The position numbers and the translations under genes were made by a program. The notes beneath the pieces were generated by a model that was not told the DNA's origin, made no database searches, and saw only the letters and a program-made list of their open reading frames with translations. 26,859 bases of DNA from Dialister sp. UBA734 (GTDB taxonomy: Bacteria > Bacillota > Negativicutes > Veillonellales > Dialisteraceae): positions 1 through 26,859 of the forward strand of contig DBLC01000022.1 of the NCBI GenBank assembly GCA_002297935.1, given 5' to 3'. Each line of letters begins with the position of its first letter. Within the stretch, counting starts at the first letter, position 1. Shown in pieces: positions 22,026 to 26,859 of the stretch.

Positions 22026-22867
22026 AAAAGTTATGGACTGCAGTAGCACTGGCTGCTTTGCTGACCGCTATCGGGGGAAGCGCACTGGCTGATGATATCA
22101 GTGCAGACACGATCACCTATGATGGCAAAACCAAAGTGGTGACAGCGAAAGGCAATGTAGTGATTCATGCCAATCAGGGCGCCACCATCACCGGCTCCCA
22201 AGGGGAATATCACTTTGAAGATCGCAGCGCCTACTTGGAAGGTGGCGTGAAGTATGTGAAAGAAGCCACCTCTCTGGTAGCAGATAAAATGTATTTGTAC
22301 AAAGACAAAACCGCCCGCGGCGTGGGGAGCGTGTATTTCCATGATGGAGCGGAAAACCGTATCCTTCGCGGCGATGACGTGATGTACAACAGCGATACTG
22401 GATTTGGCAAAATCGAAGGCAATGGCTATCTGGAAACGCCCGATGGCAGTTTGGCTGCGCCTCACATCGAAGGCAACTTGAAACAGGTGAAAATCGTAGC
22501 CACCGGTGGGGTGAATCTCACCAGCACCGCCAACAATGCCACCGGCTACGGCGACCAGGCGGTGTATACCAGAAGCGGACAGAATGGCACCGATGGGAAA
22601 CTGGTTCTTTCCGGCAATGCCTGGGTGAACCAGAATGGCAATTCCTTCAATGGCCCTGAATTGGTGCTCCGTGATGCAGACAAAGTGGTAGAAACCACCG
22701 GCAGAAGTACCATTGTGATCACCAATACGGGCAGTGAAGCAAGTAACAATGACAGCGGGTCCGATGCGGGCAGCTCGGCGCCCCAAGGCCCTGTGACCCA
22801 GGCGACCCCTATTGCAGGCCGTCCGGAATACGCAGGGGCTCCGTTAGAAACTAAGGAAGACAAATGA
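22022..22867 (+). CDS. lptA: LPS transport periplasmic protein LptA (OstA-like)
   Basis: The product is 281 aa, longer than E. coli LptA (about 185). A signal peptide (KKLWTAVALAALLTAIGGSALA, cleavage after about residue 23) is followed by repeated OstA-type strands (ISADTITYDGKTKVVTAKGNVVI..., then YLEGGVKYV, VGSVYFHDG, LETPDGSLAAPHIEG, LSGNAWVNQNGN). It ends in a low-complexity Ser/Gly/Asn/Pro tail from about residue 238. It would form the periplasmic bridge for LPS. It starts with GTG at 22022 after AAGGAGG and is coupled to lptC upstream and lptB downstream. Confidence 0.9.
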   Translation: MKKLWTAVALAALLTAIGGSALADDISADTITYDGKTKVVTAKGNVVIHANQGATITGSQGEYHFEDRSAYLEGGVKYVKEATSLVADKMYLYKDKTARGVGSVYFHDGAENRILRGDDVMYNSDTGFGKIEGNGYLETPDGSLAAPHIEGNLKQVKIVATGGVNLTSTANNATGYGDQAVYTRSGQNGTDGKLVLSGNAWVNQNGNSFNGPELVLRDADKVVETTGRSTIVITNTGSEASNNDSGSDAGSSAPQGPVTQATPIAGRPEYAGAPLETKEDK

Positions 22868-23586
22868 AGATAGAAACTCATGACCTGATCAAACGGTATG
22901 GCAACCGGACTGTGGTCAATCAAGTCAATGTAGAAGTGGAACAAGGCTCCATCGTGGGACTCTTAGGACCCAATGGGGCCGGCAAAACCACCACCTTCTA
23001 CATGATTGTGGGCATCATTCAGCCCGACGAAGGTACTGTCACCGTGGATGGCAAGCCCCTGGGCGGAATGCCGATTCACAAAAGACACCAGTTCGGTATC
23101 GGCTATTTGCCACAGGAAGCGTCGATTTTCCGCAAAATGACCGTATGGGAAAATCTGATGGCCATGCTGGAAACCAGAAACGATTTATCTCTGGCAGAAA
23201 AGAAAGACAAAGCAGAAAAGCTCTTAGAAGAATTTCATATCACCCACGTGAAAGACACCAGAGGGGACGCTCTCTCCGGCGGGGAACGGCGCCGCGTGGA
23301 AATCGCCCGCTCGCTGACACTGGACCCGTCTTTCATTCTGCTGGACGAACCTTTTGCCGGCGTGGACCCGCTGGCGGTGGAAGATATCCAGAGCGTGGTG
23401 ATGCACCTCAAAACCAGAGGCATCGGCATTTTGATTACCGACCACAACGTACGTGAAACCCTTCGTATCGTAGACAAAGCCTACATTCTTTCGGAAGGAA
23501 AGATTCTTCTTTCTGGCAAAGCCCACGATATTGCGGTGAACCCAGTGGCTAAGAAATTCTATCTGGGGGAAAATTTCAAATTATGA
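22864..23586 (+). CDS. lptB: LPS export ATPase LptB
   Basis: The product is 240 aa, a stand-alone ABC ATPase. Walker A GPNGAGKTT is at 35-43, the Q-loop at LPQEASIF, the signature LSGGERRRVEIARSL at about 138-152, and Walker B FILLDEPFAGVDP at about 158-170. LITDHNVRETL supplies the switch histidine. The VDP and GERRRVEIAR wording is typical of LptB. It powers LPS extraction by LptF/G. The ATG overlaps the lptA stop (ATGA). Confidence 0.97.
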   Translation: MKIETHDLIKRYGNRTVVNQVNVEVEQGSIVGLLGPNGAGKTTTFYMIVGIIQPDEGTVTVDGKPLGGMPIHKRHQFGIGYLPQEASIFRKMTVWENLMAMLETRNDLSLAEKKDKAEKLLEEFHITHVKDTRGDALSGGERRRVEIARSLTLDPSFILLDEPFAGVDPLAVEDIQSVVMHLKTRGIGILITDHNVRETLRIVDKAYILSEGKILLSGKAHDIAVNPVAKKFYLGENFKL

Positions 23587-23617
23587 TGTATTGGAAATGG
23601 CAGGGAGGAAAATTCTA

Positions 23618-24703
23618 ATGCGGCTTCTGGACAAATATGTATTAAAAGAATTTTTGGCTCCCTTTCTCTTTGGCGTAGCCGCCTTTACAGCCATCTTTTT
23701 GGGAGCCGACACACTGCTGAAAATTGCAGGCTACGTGACCACCTACGGTGCTTCGGCCATTTCGGCGGTGAAAATTTTCATCCTGGCACTGCCTCGTATC
23801 GTGGTGTACACGTTCCCCATGGCAGTCCTTTTGGGGGCTCTCATGTGCTTCGCTCGCCTCTCTGGCTCCAGCGAACTGATTGTCATGCGTACTTCCGGGC
23901 AGAGTTTCCTTAGGCTGGCGATGCCTGTATTTATTTTGGCCTTACTGATTAGCCTTTGCGCCGTGGCTTTCAATGAATACGTGGTGCCTTGGACCAACCG
24001 GGCATACGACTACGTGCTGAACACAGAAATTAAAAAGAATTTGAATCCTGGCATGACCGACCATGTGGTCATCCGGGATGTGCAGAATGGGAAAATCAAC
24101 CACCTGCTTTATGCTCGTCGCTACAACCCGCAGACCAAAGAACTGGAAAATATCACCGTCCAGGAATTTGAAAACGAAGAAGCCATTCGGGTGGAAAATG
24201 CACCGAAAGCCGTGTGGAAAGATGGCGTATGGCATATGACCAATGGGGTCATTTATGACCTCACCGGCGACGGCGTAGACCGGATGCTTCATTTCGAAAG
24301 CCAGGAAATTCCTTACGCCATGGCACCGGAAAATATTCCAAAAGAAAAGAAGAAACTGGATGAAATGACCATCCGGGAACTCTTGATTACCCAGAAAGCC
24401 TATGAAGCGGCTCATGCAGACGTGACCGGCATCCAGATGGAAATCTATCGACGGTTCTCCCTCCCGATGGCCAGCTTCGTCTTTGCCATCGTAGGGGCAC
24501 CACTGGGGGTACAGAAACAGCGCTCTTCCTCCTCTGTGGGGTTTGGGCTCTCTGTAGTGATCATTTTCGTGTACTATGCGATCATGACCTTCCTGGAAGC
24601 CCTCGGTAAAGGCCACGCCCTGCCGCCGTTCCTGGCGGTATGGCTGCCGAACTTCATCGCTCTCGCGATGGGGTGCTTGCTGATTCATAAAGCGAATAAG
24701 TGA
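23618..24703 (+). CDS. LPS export permease, LptF/LptG (YjgP/YjgQ) family
   Basis: The product is 361 aa from the ATG at 23618, which follows GGGAGG (23603-23608). The N-terminal RLLDKYVLKEFLAPFLFGVAAFTAIFLGAD is the family hallmark. Three hydrophobic segments lie in the first 125 residues and three more near 275-355, on either side of a beta-rich periplasmic domain of about 150 residues. It is the membrane part of the LPS extractor with LptB and LptC. It is the only LptF/G gene here, where E. coli uses two different ones. No lptD is present in the window. The stop is followed at once by a TGCGTAA array. Confidence 0.93.
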   Translation: MRLLDKYVLKEFLAPFLFGVAAFTAIFLGADTLLKIAGYVTTYGASAISAVKIFILALPRIVVYTFPMAVLLGALMCFARLSGSSELIVMRTSGQSFLRLAMPVFILALLISLCAVAFNEYVVPWTNRAYDYVLNTEIKKNLNPGMTDHVVIRDVQNGKINHLLYARRYNPQTKELENITVQEFENEEAIRVENAPKAVWKDGVWHMTNGVIYDLTGDGVDRMLHFESQEIPYAMAPENIPKEKKKLDEMTIRELLITQKAYEAAHADVTGIQMEIYRRFSLPMASFVFAIVGAPLGVQKQRSSSSVGFGLSVVIIFVYYAIMTFLEALGKGHALPPFLAVWLPNFIALAMGCLLIHKANK

Positions 24704-24834
24704 TAGTGCGTAATGCGAAGTGCGTAGTGCGTAATGGTGGTGCGGCGCACAACTTATAAAGCGCCGCGAATATTATATTTTTTAGGGGATGAGGGAAAAT
24801 TCTTTCTAATCCCCAATCCCTAGCTACTAGCTAC
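24704..24834. repeat. TGCGTAR array plus module, ending in GGGATTA/TAGCTAC units
   Basis: The left array 24704-24740 is identical over 37 bases to 4071-4107, 20 kb away. The module hairpin GCGGCGC (24742-24748)/GCGCCGC (24761-24767) follows. There is no TGCGTAR right arm. Instead AGGGGAT/GAGGG (24784-24796) faces ATCCCCAATCCC and TAGCTACTAGCTAC (24809-24834). The element is therefore a chimera of two families. Confidence 0.78.
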
Positions 24835-24910
24835 TTATTCTCTTATTTTTTCATTTCTAGTGATGCACTAGCGATGCATCGACATTGTTAGAAAAGTTTT
24901 ATAAGGAAAT

Positions 24911-24941
24911 AAAAACGTCTCAGACAACTGAGGCGTTTTTT
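24911..24941 (+). terminator. Intrinsic terminator downstream of the LPS operon
   Basis: ACGTCTCAG (24915-24923) pairs with CTGAGGCGT (24928-24936) across ACAA, with one G-T pair, flanked by an A-run and a T-run. It lies about 210 bases after the lptF/G stop and before the DUF3084 gene. Confidence 0.88.
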
Positions 24942-25002
24942 AGTGTATAATAATAGATAAAGTGAAAGTGTGGAGTACAGATTTCTTTTTAACAATGATC
25001 AT

Positions 25003-25128
25003 AAGTTTCTCAGGTTGCTAAGGTTTCTCAAGTTTCTCAGGTTCCTCGCATGTGCCAATAAACGCTAGCGGTATCATCTCATCCGAGAACTGCGGTAGAA
25101 CATAACCCTTCATAACCTTTATAACCTG
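25003..25128. repeat. Chimeric element: nonamer left arm, conserved core, GGTTATA-type right part
   Basis: The left arm 25003-25045 has TTTCTCAGG, TTGCTAAGG and TTTCTCAAG units. The core 25046-25085, read on the minus strand, gives GAGATGATACCGCTAGCG... and TTGGCACATGCGAG, close to the cores at 9341-9377 and 26511-26550. The expected nonamer right arm is missing; CATAACCCTTCATAACCTTT and ATAACC units (25101-25128) take its place. The 487-bp gap before DUF3084 holds this, the terminator, and a TATAAT at 24946-24951 of unclear use. Confidence 0.75.
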
Positions 25129-25190
25129 TTACCGGAAAGCGGTATAGTGGATGATTGACTCTATCGCAAAAAGAGAAGGAGGATATTCAT

Positions 25191-26378
25191 ATGTTCATCG
25201 GTATAGCCATGTTTTTGATACTGATCATTATGGGCGGGCTCATTGCCTTTCTGGGTGACCGGATTGGCTCCAAAGTGGGCAAGAAACGAATGACCCTATT
25301 TGGATTGCGTCCGAAATATACTTCCGTGATTGTTACCATTATTTCCGGGATTCTGATTTCCTTCTTCACCATCGCCGTGCTGGCTGTGGTGAATGAAAAC
25401 GTCCGGGTGGCTCTATTTGGCCTGTCCAAGTTGCAGAACCAGATGAGCGAACTGAACCAGGAAATCAAAGTGAAAAACAGAGAACTGGAAAAGGGCAAAC
25501 TGCAGCTGGAAGCCAGAAATAAAGAATACGAAGACGTGACCCAGAAAGCGGAAGACACCTCCCGCCAGCTCGAAGCCGTAGAAAGCCAGCGGATGTACAT
25601 GGAAAGCGAACTGTCCACGGTGCAGCAGGCCTACGAAGAAGCCCAGTCTGGGGTGGAACAGTCTGCCGAAGAAATCGCCAAACTGGAACAGACGAAAAAT
25701 GATTTGACAGGAAATATTGACACCCTGAACAACGAAAAACAGCAGCTCATCAAAAACATTTATGCCCTTCGCGAAGGCCAAGTGATCATGCAGGCCGGTC
25801 AAGTCCTGACCAGTGCCACCGTGGATGAAAACATGACCCATGAACAGGCCGTACAAGTGTTGGACAGCGTGCTGCAGGATATCAACAACCGCCTGAAAGA
25901 ACAGATGAATATCACCGACCAGAACGTCAACCTCATCCGCACCAGCCAGTCCGACTTCGACACCGCTGTGGAACAAGTGACCGGTGCGAAAAATAAAAAA
26001 CTGGTCCGCATTGTAGCCGCCCAGAACCTCATCCTCGGGGAACGACTGGTGGTGGACTTCGACATCCATGACGACCTGTTGATTTTCAAAAAAGGTGACG
26101 TGCTTTATAAAGGAAATCTGGATAAATACAAAGACATTAAGAATTACGAACTGCAAGTGCTCCGGTTCCTGCGGGACCTGAACTACTTCGCCCAGTCCAA
26201 AGGCATCCTGCCCGACCCGATCACCGGCAAAGTGGGTGCTTTGGATGGGCAGGAACTGATGGCAGTGATTCAGAAAGTTAAAGAACTAAATGGCCAGTGC
26301 GACCTCATCGTCACCGCTGACCGGGACATCTACACCCGGGGACCGCTGCTGATTGATGTGAAAGTGATCGCTCGGTGA
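25191..26378 (+). CDS. DUF3084 membrane-anchored coiled-coil protein
   Basis: The product is 395 aa. Two hydrophobic segments (about 2-20 and 46-68) flank a basic GDRIGSKVGKKRMTLFGLRPKYTS block. This is followed by a long coiled coil (about 80-205, rich in Glu, Gln and Lys) and a globular C-terminal domain (TSATVDENMTHEQAVQVLDSVL... to the end). This matches DUF3084, whose function is unknown; I associate it with LPS gene clusters in diderm Firmicutes, and its location after the Lpt genes suggests an envelope role. ATG 25191 has AGGAGG at 25178-25183; a TTG 12 codons upstream has no such site. The TGA stop is the first TGA of a TGACTGG array. Confidence 0.88.
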   Translation: MFIGIAMFLILIIMGGLIAFLGDRIGSKVGKKRMTLFGLRPKYTSVIVTIISGILISFFTIAVLAVVNENVRVALFGLSKLQNQMSELNQEIKVKNRELEKGKLQLEARNKEYEDVTQKAEDTSRQLEAVESQRMYMESELSTVQQAYEEAQSGVEQSAEEIAKLEQTKNDLTGNIDTLNNEKQQLIKNIYALREGQVIMQAGQVLTSATVDENMTHEQAVQVLDSVLQDINNRLKEQMNITDQNVNLIRTSQSDFDTAVEQVTGAKNKKLVRIVAAQNLILGERLVVDFDIHDDLLIFKKGDVLYKGNLDKYKDIKNYELQVLRFLRDLNYFAQSKGILPDPITGKVGALDGQELMAVIQKVKELNGQCDLIVTADRDIYTRGPLLIDVKVIAR

Positions 26379-26425
26379 CTGGTGACTAGGTAAGGGATTA
26401 GTAGCTAGGCCCTAGGGATTAGGAA
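26374..26425. repeat. TGACTGG units grading into GATTAGT/AGCTAGG/GATTAGG units
   Basis: Two TGACTNG units (26376-26389) supply the DUF3084 stop and are followed by GATTAGT, AGCTAGG, CCCTAGG and GATTAGG (26396-26423), keeping the 7-bp step. It mirrors the mixed array at 61-228. Confidence 0.72.
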
Positions 26426-26435
26426 ATGCGATTGA

Positions 26436-26647
26436 GCGAAATATGTGTTGATTCCTTTTGTGGCAAGGTTTCTCAGGTTGCTCAGGATTCTCAAGTTTCT
26501 CAGGTTCCCCGAACGAGATGATAACGCTAACATCTATTGGCACATTCGAGGAACCTGAGCATCCTTAGTAACTTGAGAAACCTGAGTAACCTATAATCAC
26601 AAGCCAAATCATGCTTACTGGTGCAAATTCTTAACTTAACAGCATTG
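26436..26647. repeat. Nonamer-arm palindromic element, copy 2
   Basis: The left arm (about 26467-26508) and right arm (about 26551-26590) each have four 9-bp units plus GGTTCC, of the form GGTTNCTCA. The core 26511-26550 reads GAGATGATAACGCTAAC...TTGGCACATTCGAG. The flanks GCGAAATATGTG on the left (26436-26447) and CCAAATCATGCTTACTG plus CAAATTCTTAACTTAACA (26603-26641) on the right match copy 1 at 9265-9474. No ORF is present. Confidence 0.82.
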
Positions 26648-26732
26648 CCCGTCGGGGGAGAATACAAGAGGGGGCAGCTCTGGCGGTATACTTCGCTATG
26701 AACACATCAAGCGTGCTCGGTGCTATCCGCTC

Positions 26733-26779
26733 CTAGCCGTTAGAGAGGCCGCCTAAGCGAGTAGCAGCAAATGGTTTTC
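26733..26779 (+). repeat. Conserved intergenic motif (CTAGCCGYTAGAGAG...AAATGGTTTT), copy 2
   Basis: CTAGCCGTTAGAGAG, CGCCTAAGCGAGT and GCAAATGGTTTT repeat the blocks at 3404-3450 in the same order and near-identical spacing. Positions 26648-26732 contain a GGGGGCAG stretch that loosely resembles 3364-3376; I see nothing else there. The motif runs directly into the IS-end-like sequence at 26786. Confidence 0.6.
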
Positions 26780-26785
26780 ACTCAC

Positions 26786-26859
26786 TAGGGAAACGCTGAT
26801 TTAATCAAAGAGTCTGAAATTATATGAAATTTTATCCAAAACATCGTCAAGAAAATCCT
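26786..26859 (+). mobile_element. IS/MITE-like terminal sequence, body outside the window
   Basis: TAGGGAAACGCTGATTT followed by AATCA matches the complement of 44-65 at 21 of 22 bases. The next 50 bases are AT-rich and weakly similar to the complement of 1-43 (shared TGAAATTAT, then related AT-rich text). The element would extend to the right of the window. No transposase is visible. Confidence 0.45.

Noticed and set aside
61..26425. Repeats as classic REP elements with a RAYT transposase
   Set aside because: No RAYT (Y1 transposase) gene is in the window, and the arms are tandem heptamers rather than a single imperfect palindrome with a GTAG-type tetranucleotide.

Overview
The window is chromosomal DNA from a bacterium that combines a Firmicutes-type housekeeping cluster (phoH-ybeY-cdd-era-recO) with a nearly complete lipid A, Kdo and LPS-export operon, and ends with a DUF3084 envelope gene. 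This combination points to the Negativicutes, the diderm, LPS-bearing Firmicutes. An Acidaminococcaceae-like genome is plausible from gene content and moderate GC, but genus cannot be settled from the sequence alone. All 23 genes I support lie on the + strand. I see no rRNA, tRNA, CRISPR array or complete transposase gene.

Layout: (1) 1-401 is non-coding, with an IS-end-like sequence at 44-65 and tandem 7-bp repeats. (2) 402-7564 holds a radical SAM protein, phoH, ybeY, cdd, era, a CNNM/CorC-type CBS protein and recO, covering RNA maturation, ribosome assembly, pyrimidine salvage and recombination. (3) 7674-9040 is a self-contained sstT transport unit with its own promoter and intrinsic terminator. 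(4) 9041-9851 is a long gap full of repeats. (5) 9852-24703 runs lpxI, lpxB, msbA, waaA, lpxK, kdsB, kdsA, kdsD, kdsC, an LpxL-type acyltransferase, lptC, lptA, lptB and lptF/G. LpxI and LpxB make the lipid A disaccharide, LpxK phosphorylates it, KdsD/A/C/B make CMP-Kdo, WaaA attaches Kdo, the acyltransferase adds secondary chains, MsbA flips the product, and LptB-F/G-C-A extracts and carries it. A terminator lies at 24911-24941. (6) 25191-26378 encodes a DUF3084 membrane coiled-coil protein. (7) 26379-26859 is repeat-rich and ends in a second IS-end-like sequence, inverted relative to the first.

The striking part is between the genes. Nearly every junction that is not a translationally coupled overlap carries a hairpin whose arms are tandem arrays of short units, most often exactly 7 bp. 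At least five unrelated-looking unit sequences follow this plan: TGACTNG, TGCGTAR, TTAGAAG/TGAGAAG, GGGATTA/TAGCTAG and TTGNTGG. Two further families have 9-bp (GGTTNCTCA or GGTTCTNAA) and about 10-bp (GGTTATA) units. The arrays begin at, or a few codons inside, the stop codon of the upstream gene and often supply it. Several hairpins are nested inside the loop of another. One ~210-bp element occurs twice with conserved core and flank but different arm sequences that still pair with themselves. I know no named repeat family that fits all of this. The closest analogies are REP/BIME elements and the heptanucleotide STRR repeats of cyanobacteria, and the mechanism proposed below is inference.
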